Origin: Phymorhynchus buccinoides | Taxonomy: Eukaryota > Mollusca > Gastropoda > Neogastropoda > Raphitomidae | DNA length: 64,000 nucleotides | Direction: 5' to 3' | NCBI GenBank assembly: GCA_017654935.2 | Contig: CM065713.1 | Span: 16,969,445 to 17,033,444, forward strand | In this document: positions 36,555 through 49,511 of the stretch, in pieces | Layout of the letters: every line of letters begins with the position of its first letter | Numbering within the stretch: position 1 is the first letter of the stretch | Notes under the pieces: generated by a model | Databases searched by the model: none | What the model was told of the DNA's origin: nothing | The model's input: the letters and a program-made list of their open reading frames with translations, nothing else | Program-made: the position numbers and the translations under genes

Positions 36555-36965
36555 TATTAAATGTTTGTGAGTAATCGAGTGTGTTTGAATGTGTGCGTGT
36601 TGTGCGTGCGTCGATCTGTGCGTGTGTGCTTGTGCGTACTCGCGTGTGCGTGTGTGTTCGCATGCGCGTGTGTATGTGTTGTGCGTGCATGTTTGTCGGT
36701 GAGCAATTGACACGAATCGTGTCAATACTGTTGGTTATTTTAAGCAGTGTCTCCCTCTTGTATCCAGCGTCCCATTGTTTTCTTGCCAGCCATCTTTTTG
36801 TCTGTCTGCATGCATGCCTGATTGTCTGTCTATCCGTCTGTCTGTCTTTCTGTCTTAACATGTTTAATACGTTATCTTTTCATCTAATATTATTGTTCTT
36901 AGGTTTAAGCTATCAATCTATCTGTTTCTATCTGTTTGTCTGTCTATCTGTCTGTCTTTATAAAA
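36555..36965. repeat. GT/GC-rich and (GTCT)n low-complexity DNA
   Basis: Imperfect TGTGCGTG units to about 36700 and TCTGTCTGTCTA units at 36800-36960. From 36966 to 37436 nothing is recognised. Confidence 0.75.
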
Positions 36966-37436
36966 TGGCTTAGTATGAGCTTAACCCGAGACATTCAATG
37001 TTACCTGTTATATCAAATCGTTGTTCTAAAGTTTTAAGCCAGCAGTCAGACACCTTTGTCTGTTGCTTGCATTACAAGAACAAATGTGAAAAAGAATACA
37101 TACAAATGTTTTTATCTACACAAGATAAACCTGATTTTAGGTTCATGCAACAGGCCATAGTGTAAAAAAGAAGTGTGCAAAATTTGAAGTCTTTATCTCA
37201 ATTAGTTCTTGAAATATCATTTGCAAACCACATTACATGAACGTTCTGTATTTTCGACTCTAAACACATCTAATAAAAACTTTTTCCCCTTCTACATCAA
37301 TTTCAATGTATTTTCTCAATATAAAGCCAGTCACATAAAAAAAAGCCATATAACAAAAATGACAAAAAGTGCATCGGGTTAGGTGGTACTAGTAGGGCCT
37401 ACCTTAAGCTTTTAGGCTGTCAACCAGATATTATTT

Positions 37437-37659
37437 ATGCCTGTCTGTCTATCTATCTGTCTATCTAGCATTCACCCAACTTTCTGTCTGTCTGTCTGTC
37501 CTCATAAAAACGCAGGATATCGTGAGTTTAAACCAAACTATTCAATTTGCTATCTTTTGTCTAATATTGTTTTAAGGCCTACGCTAGACACCTGTCAACC
37601 TGTCTGTCTACATACAAAGTATGAAATACTAATTACGATGAAACATGTTCAGTCTCTCC

Positions 37660-37722
<63 letters not shown>

Positions 37723-38023
37723 CGTCCCTCTCTTACATAGTAGAAACAAATGCCCATAAATAAACAAAACTGCACGGAATGATCGAGAGAAAGAAAAACA
37801 GACAGACAGGCAGAGACAGACACACTGGCGGACATTCATACAGACAGACAAAATGACTGACCAACAGAGACACACCCCAAAAACACACACCAAAAAACCA
37901 CCCCAAACAAACAAACAAACAAAACAACATAAAAACCATGCAAAACACACACACACGCATATACACACACACACGTACGCACGCGCACACACACACACAC
38001 ACACACACGTGCGCGCGCGCGCG

Positions 38024-38065
<42 letters not shown>
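37437..38065. repeat. GTCT, CT, CAGA and CA/CG tracts
   Basis: GTCTGTCTATC units at 37438-37500, CT at 37651-37715, (ACAGACAG)n near 37798-37850, CAAACAAA near 37905-37925 and CA with CGCGCG alternation at 37947-38063. Confidence 0.9.
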
Positions 38066-38067
<2 letters not shown>

Positions 38068-38289
38068 GCTAGGCGGTATCATGATACATGGTGGTCTGTT
38101 CATGACACGGTCTACTACGTTTGCATTCAGCTCACGCCATACAAATTTTTAAAAAAAGCTATCAAAAATCATAAAGGCATATTCGTTTGTTTAAAGAAAA
38201 AAACTGCAAAAACAAATACTATAAATAATATAAGGCTATAAGCTTTGTCCAAAAGACGTTGATTTCTGACGGCTTAAACAATGAGAGGG

Positions 38290-38459
<170 letters not shown>

Positions 38460-38565
38460 AATGACAAAATGATTTATCGCGTTTAACTTTACAAAGCCAC
38501 GAAAGCATGGGGAAGGACAGAAAACAAAATCATTATTCGAATCCGAAAGTCCATATATATATATC

Positions 38566-39320
38566 CCAATGGGGGGGGGGATAGACAATGCCTATGCAAT
38601 GCCAATGCCCTTGTACGTTTATATATATATATCAAACTATATATATAAGAGGAAAGTTTAATGGTGTGGTTGTTTTTTCTTCTTCAATTTTTGTACGTTT
38701 ATATCATACTTCGAAGAAGGAAAGCGCATCAGTCTACCTGATCCAGGCACACCTCTCTACATTCCTCCTCACCGGGAGTATGTTGGTGTTTACTACGATT
38801 TCTATGACCTCCCCTTTTGAATCCTTCACTGGATCCTTCAACATGGCATCCCATCTCTTCTACTCTCTTCGAGGGATTGTAATTTTAGAACATTATTATT
38901 TTTGTTATTTTACACAAGATTTTTATCATTTCTTTTTAATTAAGTGCTGGTTTGCTTTTATTGTGGACTTTCAATCTGGTGCAAAGAGGACAACCTTTCT
39001 CTTGGAGAAAGTCTTCTAGCTCAGTTTGAATGTTCACTGTGGACATTCTTGGCAGGCCGATATGCAGACTGAAGAGTATTTCTCAAAGACGAAACAGCTG
39101 TCTTTGCATAGGCATTGTCTATCTCCCCCATTGGGAGAAAAAGTAAATCAGCACATTATTTTCTTTTCAGAACACAGAACAAATCGCAAAGTTAAAATTA
39201 AATGTATTGAGTTTCTCTCTTAGGTTGGACACAAACAAAGTTATATTAAAGCAAACTATATATATGAGGAAAATTTAATGGTGTGGTTGTTTTTTCTTCT
39301 TCAATTTTTTTACGTTTATA
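38566..39320. repeat. Paired inverted and direct repeats around a 550-bp unique segment
   Basis: CAATG-G9-ATAGACAATGCCTATGC at 38567-38598 is the inverse of 39109-39140. Separately, a 65-bp block (GTTTAATGGTGTGGTTGTTT, CTTCTTCAATTTTT, ACGTTTATAT) at 38640-38703 recurs in direct orientation at 39257-39321. The enclosed DNA has no recognised domain. It could be an insertion with rearranged ends. From 39322 to 39800 nothing is recognised. Confidence 0.7.
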
Positions 39321-39799
39321 TATGGGTACATCAGTATATAAAAAAAAGGTGCCATAAGCTTGTTTTGTCCACACTGGCATAAAATATATATCATAATAAG
39401 CTTCAGACATTCTGCTTTTTAACATGCACAGTTTGAAGATGACGTCACCAGTGACGTCATTTCTAAAGCCATGTTTGCAGCTGAGCCTGTAAAAAGTGCA
39501 TCTGGCAAAATAGAAAATTCATTTCTACATCTTTACCAGACGGAAACTTAAAGACGAATTGGCGAAAATCCATGCGAATTTGGATTCTGTTTATGGGTGA
39601 CTTTACGTGTCCTGCTGCATAATTTTTAAGTCGATCGAGCTTTTTGAAACTGGGAACATTGGCTTTGAAGATACTAGCTAGATAAGGTGATTATTGACAC
39701 TCAAAAACAAACAAACGTTTCTTTAGGTGAAAGGACTGGAAGCTGAAATTCAATTTATGTTTGTTACGAAATAAGCCACAGATGTACTGTATTAGTAGT

Positions 39800-40004
39800 A
39801 ATAATAATCATAATAAATCTGGACATATATAAAGCGCTCTACTCCCTTTGCAGGGAGCTCAGGGTGCTGTACATTAAAGACCCACCACGTCGCGTGTCAA
39901 AATCACGGTTTTCACGTGTTGTCCCTCTTATAGCTGGTAAGAAATCTTAAGAAATCTTCCAAGCATAAGAGGGAATGTGACACGTGACGTGGGGGGTCTT
40001 TAAC
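39800..40004. mobile_element. Fold-back element next to a TATATAAAGCGC tail
   Basis: The left arm TTAAAGACCCACCACGTCGC and CGTGTCA at 39874-39899 pairs with TGACACGTGACGTGGGGGGT and CTTTAA at 39978-40003. CCCTCTTAT pairs with ATAAGAGGG inside. 39826-39870 contains ATATATAAAGCGCTCTACTC and a small CTCCC/GGGAG hairpin. Confidence 0.75.
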
Positions 40005-40269
40005 ATTGAGCTAAACACTACAAACAATGAGTAATGCCTACACGTACACACAAGAAAAATAAATAAAATAAACAAAGCATTGTAGTACATAAGCACTGAT
40101 TATATATGAATAGGTAGAAACACAGATCATAGTAGATATAAAGAACAAAATAGGTTTACATTATTTACAATGAGGAGGATAAACAAAAAAACAAAACAAA
40201 ACAAAAACAATGAATAAGCTCTACGCACATGGCATAAACACCAACTACATTATGTATAAGCAAACAAAA

Positions 40270-40617
40270 ACCAGAATAAATACACAAATCATTATAGGTG
40301 TAGATGACAAAATACATTGATTTCGAAGTCAAAGACACACGCACACACGATCGAAATGCATCTCCCTCCCAATCCACCCATAAAACCAGAATAAATACAC
40401 AAATCATTATAGGTGTAGATGACAAAATACATTGATTTGGAAGTCAAAGACACACGCACACACACGATCGAAATGCATCTCCCTCCCAATCCACCCATAA
40501 AACCAGAATAAATACACAAATCATTATAGGTGTAGATGACAAAATACATTGATTTCGAAGTCAAAGACACACGCACACACACGATCGAAATGCATCTCCC
40601 TCCCAATCCACCCATAA
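40270..40617. repeat. ~116-bp tandem repeat, 3 copies
   Basis: Units start at 40270, 40385 and 40502 with ACCAGAATAAATACACAAAT, GTAGATGACAAAATACATTG, CACACGATCGAAATGCATCT and CCTCCCAATCCACCC. 40005-40269 before it is A-rich and unannotated. Confidence 0.95.
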
Positions 40618-40671
40618 AATGGTAAATTGCCAGGAATCTGAGAAACATCTTTGGCCTGAAAAATGAGACAC

Positions 40672-41755
40672 AAGATGGATGCCCTGCTTCGGAAGTGGAG
40701 ACATGAACAAGAATTGGCATTTTACTCAGTCATTAACTGAAGCAATGAAAAGAACAATCATGGTAGGTGCAAAAAGAAAGCAAAGAGCCAAATGGTTTGA
40801 CAGTGAGTGTTTTGTAAAGAAAAGAGAAATGAAGAGACTTCTGAGGGTAAGCAGGAAACCAAAAGCACAGATGGGTGATGTTGTTGAGTAGGGTAAAGCA
40901 GAATACAAAACTTTCCTTGAGTCAAAAGAAAAAGCCATACGAGATTCTAATTTGAATAATTTGCTCACTTCTATAGATAATCCAAACCAGTTTTGGACTG
41001 AAATTCGAAAGCATAAAAGACGCAACACAATTCCTAACAACATTACAGAAGATGATTGGATTCAGCAATTTAAATCAGTTTTTAATGATGGTTGTGTGGA
41101 GGTTTTGAAGATATCACAACAGACGAAGACTTTTTTGACAACGGACTAGACAAAGAAATTAGCGAGGAAGAAATCATAAAAGCCATTAAACACATGAAAT
41201 CAGGTAAGTCTGGGGGTTTAGATGGCATTCTGGCTGAAATGCTGAAAACATCACAGCAATACTTTGTACCTTTTCTGAATAAGTATTTTAATGCTATATT
41301 CTCAAAACGTTATTTCCCCATGAAATGGTCTGAGGCAGTGATAGTTCCTTTGCACAAAAAGGGTGACACTGACAACCCAGACAACTTTATCCTCAGCATC
41401 CTCAGTAAAGTTTTTACACACATTATGAATGACAGGCTTACTCAATGGACAGAATCAAATGGCACGAGCAGGTTTTAGGAAAGGGCGGTCCACAACTGAT
41501 CATAGTTTTACATTGAATACAATCATTGAAAAATATCTAGCTAAAAACAACAAATTGTATGTTATTCATTGATTTAAAAAAGACGTATGATACAGTTAAT
41601 TGCAGTGTTTTGTAGCACATTCTTCTTCATGCCGGTGTTAAAGGTAAGGTGTTTAATATGATAAAGGCAATCTATTCAACAGTTAAAGCTTGTGTTTTAT
41701 GTTATAGTTCTAGTGGTTATTCAAGATTATTTAAATGTCTTCAAGGACTTAAGCA
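40672..41755 (+). mobile_element. LINE A 5' part, copy 1
   Basis: Encodes the RT N-terminal region: RAKWFDSECFVKKREMKRL, a stop near 40889, FWTEIRKHKRRNTIPNNI, SGKSGGLDGILAEMLK and VIVPLHKKGDTDNPDNF. A frameshift near 41465 is followed by ARAGFRKGRSTTDHSFTLN and, in another frame, IDLKKTYDTVN (motif A). The reading ends at SRLFKCLQGLKQ, where LINE B is inserted. The target duplication TTCAAGGACTTAAGCA is at 41740-41755. Dead copy with several frameshifts. Confidence 0.88.
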
Positions 41756-43051
41756 AATCTACCGTTGGTTTGGAAGGCATATCTTATCAACTTTTGAATC
41801 ACTTACCTTATACTTGGAAATAATTACTATTCTAGTTTTACCATAAATGTTGGTTAAATGAAGCTCTTCCAAAAATCTGGAAGCAGCCTATTGTGATTCC
41901 TATACCAAAACAAGGTAAACCACGAGCATCAGTAAATAGTTATAGACCAATAGCTTTGACTTCTCATGCAGGTAAAGTTTTAGAGAAAATTATACAGAAA
42001 AGATTATTCTATCATTGTGAAAAAAATGATATCATTCCCAATTGTCAAGCTGGGTTTAGAAAAGGACGTTGCACAGCAGATAACCTAGTTAAGCTTACTT
42101 CTCAAATGGACAGAAACAATTTTTAAAAAGAAAAAGTACACTTGCCACATTCTTTGACGTACGAAAAGTTTATGACAGTGCTTGGCATGCAAGACTTTTA
42201 CATAAATTAAGTAACACTGGTGTAACAGGTATAATGTATCATTATATAAAAAAAAATATGCTATTAGACAGGTCAATATGCGTAAGGTTGGGGAACGTCT
42301 ACTCTTCAGCCAAACAGATCGACACAGGGATTCCCCAAGGATCTGTAATAGCGCCATTATTATTCAGTATACTTACCAAATTGTGTATACAAGACAACAA
42401 ATGTTGTGCAATACGCACATGATATAGCTATATGGGTCAATACATCTGTAAGGAAACATACTAATAAAATATCTGTTAATTATGTTCAAAACATATACCA
42501 AACAGAACTTGATAATCTAAATCAATATATGAAATAAAATGGATTGATGTTATCAATGCTTTTTAATAATAGTGAAAATCCTAAAACTTTACCTCAGTTA
42601 GTACTGGATGGAAGCCCTCTTGTTTATGAGCATTCTGTTAATTTTGTTTTGTGTATATTTGACATCAAAATTAAATTGGAAAGTTCATATTGAATATTTG
42701 ATTTCAAAAGCGATAAAAAGACAACTTTTTTAAAAAATCATAAATAAACAATCATGGAGTCAAAATACCAAAACATTACTGCATCCTGCAATATCTCTAG
42801 TTCGACCAGTACTATCATATGGGCAAGAGGTTTATTTCAGTGCCTCAAATACTCTTTTAAATAAGTTGCAAAGCATAGACAGTAAAGCTATTAAACTAGC
42901 ACTTGGTGTCCCTATGCACTCTAACACGCTTAGAACATACAAAGAGAGCAATATATTGTCATTAGCGGAACATCGGAAACTAGCAGTTTCAAAATATATA
43001 GTCAGAGGCCTTTCTGCTGACAATAATACAGAGGATGAAACATTCTTAAAC
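41756..43051 (+). mobile_element. LINE B 5' part, copy 1: RNase H-class non-LTR RT
   Basis: Encodes LNEALPKIWKQPIVIPIPKQ, SVNSYRPIALTSHAGKVLEK, NCQAGFRKGRCTADNLV, then with frameshifts the GIPQGSVIAPLLFSI motif B and QYAHDIAIW, where the catalytic YADD is changed to YAHD. 5'-truncated inside the RT N-terminal region. The style and the downstream RNase H place it in the I/R1-like group; exact clade unresolved. Interrupted at 43051 by LINE C. Confidence 0.85.
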
Positions 43052-43573
43052 GGGTCCAGAATAATGCTGCTCGTCTCATTTCTCGCTCCCCTAGGTACGA
43101 TCACATCACTCCGGTTCTTCGTTCCCTACACTGGCTCCCAGTTCAATCACGTATTGACTACAAACTTCTCCTCCTTGCCTTCAAGTCACTGAATGATCAA
43201 GCTCCCGTGTATCTCTCTGATCTTCTTCATCTCTATGTCCCAGCTCGCCAACTACGTTCGTCTTCTGATTCTCGTCTCCTTTCCATTCCCTCCATCCGTC
43301 TCAAATCTGCTGGCCAACGTTCTTTTTCTTGTCAAGCACCATCTCTGTGGAATTCTCTGCCTTCTCCTCTCCGACACTCCAACTCAGTCTCCTCATTCAA
43401 AACCTCTCTTAAAACCCATCTTTTTCCTGCTGCGCCCTAAATATTTGATCAGTTGTCTATCGTTGTGTGCACGTGAGGGAAGATTGAATAAGAGGTTTGT
43501 GCTGTGTTTTGTGGTGTGTGAGTGTGTGTGTGTGTGTGTGTGCGTGTGTGCGTGCGTGTGCGTGCGTGTGCGC

Positions 43574-43628
<55 letters not shown>

Positions 43629-43901
43629 CATGAATGTGTGCATACATGTGTGCTTGTGTGTGTTTTGGTTTTGTGGGTTGTGTGTGCACGCATGTGTGTG
43701 TGTGTCTGTGTTTGTGTGCGTGTCTGTGTGTCTGTCTGCGTGCGTACGTTTTTGTGTGAGGGTGTTTGTGTATGTGTGTTGGTGTATGTGGTCAGTCCAT
43801 GCGGCTCGGTTGCTGTGGCTTACCGAATGGGGTATGAACGAGTTGGCTTCGATAAATGTGTGTGTTTATGTGTGTGCGTGTGCGTGTGCGTGTGTGTGTG
43901 T

Positions 43902-43984
<83 letters not shown>

Positions 43985-44131
43985 GCTTTGTATATGCGCT
44001 GTTGCTGGTTGGTGTCACTCTTGAATGCTGTTTTGTTGTCTGTTGATGAATCATTGATTGTAAAGCGCTTTGGGCTCATCTGAGGTAAAGCGCTATATAA
44101 ATGTGCAATTATTATTATTATTATTATTATT
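43052..44131 (+). mobile_element. LINE C insertion, copy 1: CR1-like 3' end
   Basis: A 5'-truncated CR1-like piece: RVQNNAARLISR-type start, SLHWLPVQSRIDYKLLLLAF, APVYLSDLLHLYVPARQLR and LWNSLPSPLRHSNSVSSFK to the stop near 43438. The 3' UTR contains GT/GC (43517-43626), GT-rich (to 43900) and GA (43905-43981) tracts, then TAAAGCGCTTTGGGCTCATC, AAAGCGCTATATAAATGTGC and (ATT)n, the classic CR1-type tail. Inserted within LINE B between ETFLN and SDRFSEKSK. Confidence 0.9.
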
Positions 44132-45259
44132 AAATTCAGACAGATTTTCCGAAAAGAGCAAAAAATATAACATCTCTGCAGTCAATCAACAATTATATTG
44201 AAGACATTATGAGTAAAAGTAAGGTAAATATCCATAATATCCCAGTCATGCCTATTATACCACTAATGCCACCATGGGAACAAAGAAAGGCAACCTTTGA
44301 TATAGAATATACCAGTTACAACAAAGATGAAGAGGCTAATCTATTAGTTTCTGACGTTCGACGCCATTTAGATTCAAAATATTCAAATCATTTAAAAAAT
44401 GTCACTGATGGTTCAGTCTTAGATACGTCAGACAGTGGGGCAGGTTTTGCTATACCATCACTTAAAATAGAAAAGTCTGATTATTTAGGCAAAGACATAT
44501 CAATATTTACTTCTGAATTATACGCAATAATGCAAGCTTTAGAATTTGTTTGTGCTCTACCATATTCCATTTATAACATCTTATTCTGTGTGGATTCAAA
44601 ATCAGTTTTACAAACTCTGAAGCAAAATAACAGTAAAATTCGCACCGATGTTGTCTTTGAAATTAAGCATTTAATTCATTGTATAAAATGAATACAAAAG
44701 GTATTTTAATCTGCTAAAAGAGGGGCCTTCAATAACACTAACACATTTTTAGATGCGAAATTGGTATTGTCAACACATGAAACTTACTCTTTGTTGGCAA
44801 AATCCATTTGTATCAATCCATCTGACTTTAGACCTAATATTTTGATGCATAGCAAATCCACAGTTAGCTTAGTGTACAAGATACGTCTAAATTCATGGAA
44901 AACTAAATACATAGAAACTAATTGTCTCTGCACTCAGAGATTATCAATTCATCGTTTACTATTAGAATGCCCAATGTTGCTCTCTAAATACCGAATGTTC
45001 AATATGGACTTTTTTTCATAAGTATAATAATACTAAGGATATCTTAAGTGACGCAGAAATTGACATTGCTTCAATTGCGAAATTAATGCTGTCCACGCCT
45101 ATTGGAAGCTTACTGTAGATGTTTTGCTTTGTGTGTTGTTATAATTGGGTTTTTTTTAAGCTTGCATGTATTTTTTTTAATTGGTTCAATTTTTGCATGT
45201 TGTCTAAAATCACTATTCGTGTGAAAAGACATTAAATTAAAGATTCATTCATTCACTCA
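44132..45259 (+). mobile_element. LINE B 3' part, copy 1: RNase H, zinc end and 3' UTR
   Basis: The frame 44209-44691 contains an RNase H domain: NVTDGSVLDTSDSGAGFAIP (first Asp), IFTSELYAIMQALEF (Glu) and ILFCVDSKSVLQ (second Asp). The C-terminal frame from 44761 has CLCTQRLSIHRLLLECPML (CxC...H...C). A T insertion in the T run near 45012 breaks the last codons. The 3' UTR ends in ATTC repeats at about 45243-45259. The right target duplication TTCAAGGACTTAAACA is at 45260-45275. Confidence 0.88.
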
Positions 45260-45275
45260 TTCAAGGACTTAAACA

Positions 45276-46000
45276 GGGATGTGTTCTTAGTCCAATCTAG
45301 TTTTAATTATTAATAAATGAACTTGCTCATGAAATAATAATTAATAGTAAACATGGTGCTATATCAACATCAGATGAAATCGAACTCTTCCTTTTACGAT
45401 TTGCAGATGATCTTACTCTTTTGGCATCAACAACAATAGGACTTCAACATCAACTGAATATTCTGGAGAAAGAGACTGGATGATTACGCCTAACTGTTAA
45501 TCTAGATCAATCAAAAGTTATTGTGTTTATTATGGGTGGGGTTTTTTAATTCTAAAGACAAATGGTATTTCAATTGCAATATGTTAGAGGTTGTCAATTC
45601 CTACAAGTGTTTGGGCCTAACCTTCTCTACTAGACATAGTTTCTTTCATGCAATGGAGGAATCAAAATTAAAAGGGAAGAAATGTGTGAATGATATACTT
45701 AGCACCTTGAAAAGAATTGGTTGTAATTCACCCAATGTTTTCGTTAATCTATTTGATGCTCAGGTTGTCCCTTTGGTGATGTATGGGGCCGAAATGTGGG
45801 GATACAAAGCTAACCAACAGATTGAACAAGTGCATGTGTATGCATGCAAACGATTTTTACATGTCAGGAATAAAACAGCAAATGATGTAGTGTATGGTGA
45901 GTTAGGACATTGTCCTCTTTGTTTAACTGCGGTTGTTAGATGTATCAAGTATTGGATTAGACTACTTAAGCAGTCAGAAGATAGGTATTCTAAGAAATTT
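45276..46000 (+). mobile_element. LINE A 3' part, copy 1, cut at the duplication junction
   Basis: Resumes LINE A after the insertion: GLKQGCVLSPI with stops, LLRFADDLTLLAS (motif C intact), VNLDQSKVIVF, then the frame 45521-46009 with VNSYKCLGLTFS, VPLVMYGAEMWGYK, NDVVYGELGHCPLCL and RCIKYWIRLL. It stops at SKKF, where the next unit begins. Confidence 0.88.
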
Positions 46001-47093
46001 TTGGCCTGAAAAATGAGACACAAGATGGATGCCCTGCTTCGGAAGTGGAGACATGAACAAGAATTGGCATAAGCAATGAAAAGAACAATCATGGTAGGTG
46101 CAAAAAGAAAGCAAAGAGCCAAATGGTTTGACAGTGAGTGTTTTGTAAAGAAAAGAGAAATGAAGAGACTTCTGAGGGTAAGCAGGAAACCAAAAGCACA
46201 GATGGGTGATGTTGTTGAGTAGGGTAAAGCAGAATACAAAACTTTCCTTGAGTCAAAAGAAAAAGCCATACGAGATTCTAATTTGAATAATTTGCTCACT
46301 TCTATAGATAATCCAAACCAGTTTTGGACTGAAATTCGAAAGCATAAAAGACGCAACACAATCCCTAACAACATTACAGAAGATGATTGGATTCAGCAAT
46401 TTAAATCAGTTTTTAATGATGGTTGTGTGGAGGTGGAAGGTTTTGAAGATATCACAACAGACGAAGACTTTTTTGACAACGGACTAGACAAAGAAATTAG
46501 CGAGGAAGAAATCATAAAAGCCATTAAACACATGAAATCAGGTAAGTCTGGGGGTTTAGATGGCATTCTGGCTGAAATGCTGAAAACATCACAGCAATAC
46601 TTTGTACCTTTTCTGAATAAGTATTTTAATGCTATATTCTCAAAACGTTATTTCCCCATGAAATGGTCTGAGGCAGTGATAGTTCCTTTGCACAAAAAGG
46701 GTGACACTGACAACCCAGACAACTTTATCCTCAGCATCCTCAGTAAAGTTTGTACACACATTATGAATGACAGGCTTACTCAATGGACAGAATCAAATGG
46801 CACGAGCAGGTTTTAGGAAAGGGCGGTCCACAACTGATCATAGTTTTACATTGAATACAATCATTGAAAAATATCTAGCTAAAAACAACAAATTGTATGT
46901 TATTCATTGATTTAAAAAAGACGTATGATACAGTTAATTGCAGTGTTTTGTAGCACATTCTTCTTCATGCCGGTGTTAAAGGTAAGGTGTTTAATATGAT
47001 AAAGGCAATCTATTCAACAGTTAAAGCTTGTGTTTTATGTTATAGTTCTAGTGGTTATTCAAGATTATTTAAATGTCTTCAAGGACTTAAGCA
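46001..47093 (+). mobile_element. LINE A 5' part, copy 2
   Basis: As copy 1 but with the 20-bp deletion near 46070 and an added VEG-coding insertion near 46432, which restores VEVEGFEDITTDEDFF. The open frame 46283-46816 spans FWTEIRKHKRRN to the stop after GTSRF. Target duplication at 47078-47093. Confidence 0.85.
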
Positions 47094-48396
47094 AATCTAC
47101 CGTTGGTTTGGAAGGCATATCTTATCAACTTTTGAATCACTTACCTTATACTTGGAAATAATTACTATTCTAGTTTTACCATAAATGTTGGTTAAATGAA
47201 GCTCTTCCAAAAATCTGGAAGCAGTCTATTGTGATTCCTATTCCAAAGTAAGGTAAACCACGAGCATCAGTAAATAGTTATAGACCAATAGCTTTGACTT
47301 CTCATGCATGTAAAGTCTTAGAGAAAATTATACAGAAAAGATTATTCTATCATTGTGAAAAAAATAATATCATTCCCAATTGTCAAGCTGGGTTTAGAAA
47401 AGGACGTTGCACAGCAGATAACCTAGTTAAGCTTACTTCTCAAATGGACAGAAACAATTTTTAAAAAGAAAAAGTACACTTGCCACATTCTTTGACGTAC
47501 GAAAAGTTTATGACAGTGTTTGGCATGCAAGACTTTTACATAAATTAAGTAACAATGGTGTAACAGGTATAATGTATCATTATATAAAAAAAAATATGCT
47601 ATTAGACAGGTCAATATGCGTAAGGTTGGGGAACGTCTACTCTTCAGCCAAAAAGATCGACACAGGGATTCCCCAAGGATCTGTAATAGCGCCATTATTA
47701 TTCAGTATAATTCATGATTTACCAAATTGTCTATCCAAGACAACAAATGTTGTGCAATACGCAGATGATATAGCTATATGGGTCAATACATCTTTAAGGA
47801 AACATACTAATAAAATATCTGTTAATTATGTTCAGAACATATACCAAAGAGAACTTGATAATCTAAATCAATATATGAAATAAAATGGATTGATGTTATC
47901 AATGCTTTTTAATAATAGTGAAAATCCTAAAACTTTACCTCAGTTAGTATTGGATGGAAGCCCTCTTGTTTATAAGCATTCTGTTAAGTTTTTAGGTGTA
48001 TATTTGACATCAAAATTAAATTGGAAAGTTCATATTGAATATTTGATTTCAAAAGCGAGAAAAAGACTTACTTTTTAAAAAATCATAAATAAACAATCAT
48101 GGAGTCAAAATACCAAAACATTACTGCATCTTGCAATATCTCTAGTTCGATCAGTACTATCATATGGGCAAGAGGTTTATTTCAGTGCCTCAAATACTCT
48201 TTTAAATAAGTTACAAAGCATAGACAGTAAAGCTATTAAACTAGCACTTGGTCTCCCTATGCACTCTAACACGCTTAGAACATACAAAGAGAGCAATATA
48301 TTTTCATTAGCGGAACATCGGAAATTAGCAGTTTCAAAATATATAGTCAGAGGCCTTTCTGCTGACAATAATACAGAGGATGAAACATTCTTAAAC
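47094..48396 (+). mobile_element. LINE B 5' part, copy 2 (best-preserved palm)
   Basis: The frame 47572-47883 keeps GIPQGSVIAPLLFSIIHDLP and QYADDIAIWV, so motif B and the catalytic YADD are intact, unlike copies 1 and 3, which have a deletion and YAHD. A stop replaces Gln in PIPKQ near 47250 (CCAAAGTAAGG). The 47890-48078 frame has VKFLGVYLTSKLNWKVHIEY (thumb). Confidence 0.85.
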
Positions 48397-48937
48397 GGGT
48401 CCAGAATAATGCTGCTCGTCTCATTTCTCGCTCCAAACTAGGTACGATCATATCACTCCGGTTCTTCGTTCCCTACATTGGCTCCCAGTTATAATCACGT
48501 ATTGACTACAAAATTCTCCTCCTTGCCTTCAAGTCACTGAATGATCAAGCTCCCCTGTATCTCTCTGATCTTCTTCATCTCTATGTCCCAGCTCGCCAAC
48601 TACGTTCGTCTTCTGATTCTCGTCTCCTTTCCATTCCCTCCATCCGTCTCAAATCTGCTGGCCAACGTTCTTTTTCTTGTCAAGCACCATCTCTGTGGAA
48701 TTCTCTGCCTTCTCCTCTCCGACACTCCAACTCAGTCTCCTCATTCAAAACCTCTCTTAAAACCCATCTTTTTCCTGCTGCGCCCTAAATATTTGATCAG
48801 TTGTCTATCGTTGTGTGCACGTGAGGGAAGATTGAATAAGAGGTTTGTGCTGTGTTTTGTGGTGTGTGAGTGTGTGTGTGTGTGTGTGCGTGTGTGCGTG
48901 CGTGTGCGTGCGCGCGCGCGCGCGCGCGCGCGCGTGT

Positions 48938-48969
<32 letters not shown>

Positions 48970-49268
48970 GTTGTGTGTGTGTGTGAGCATGAATGTGTGC
49001 ATACATGTGTGCTTGTGTGTGTTTTGGTTTTGTGGGTTGTGTGTGCACGCATGTGTGTGTGTGTGTGTGTGTTTGTGTGCGTGTCTGTGTGTCTGTCTGC
49101 GTGCGTACGTTTTTTGTGTGAGGGTGTAAGTATGTGTGTTGGTGTATGTGGTCAGTCCATGCGGCTCAGTTGCTGTGGCTTGCCGAATGGGGTATGAACG
49201 AGTTGGCTTCGATAAATGTGTGTGTTTATGTGTGTGCGTGTGTACGTGTGTTTGCGTGTGTGTGTGTT

Positions 49269-49340
<72 letters not shown>

Positions 49341-49511
49341 GAGAGATCAGAGAGAGAGAGAGTTGCTTTGTATATGCGCTGTTGCTGGTTGGTGTCACTC
49401 TTGAATGCTGTTTTTTTGTCTGTTGATGAATCATTGATTGTAAAGCGCTTTGGGCTCATCTGAGGTAAAGCGCTATATAAATGTGCAATTATTATTATTA
49501 TTATTATTATT
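48397..49511 (+). mobile_element. LINE C insertion, copy 2
   Basis: Same CR1-like fragment at the same site, with two small changes near 48430 and 48490 (CAAACTAGG, GTTATAATCACG) and different GT/GC and GA tract lengths (48869-48965, 49269-49360). Ends in the AAAGCGCTATATAAATGTGC tail and (ATT)n. Confidence 0.9.

Noticed and set aside
38640..39321. LTR retrotransposon, based on 65-bp direct repeats
   Set aside because: The repeats lack TG...CA ends, and there is no primer-binding site, polypurine tract or gag/pol sequence in the 550 bp between.
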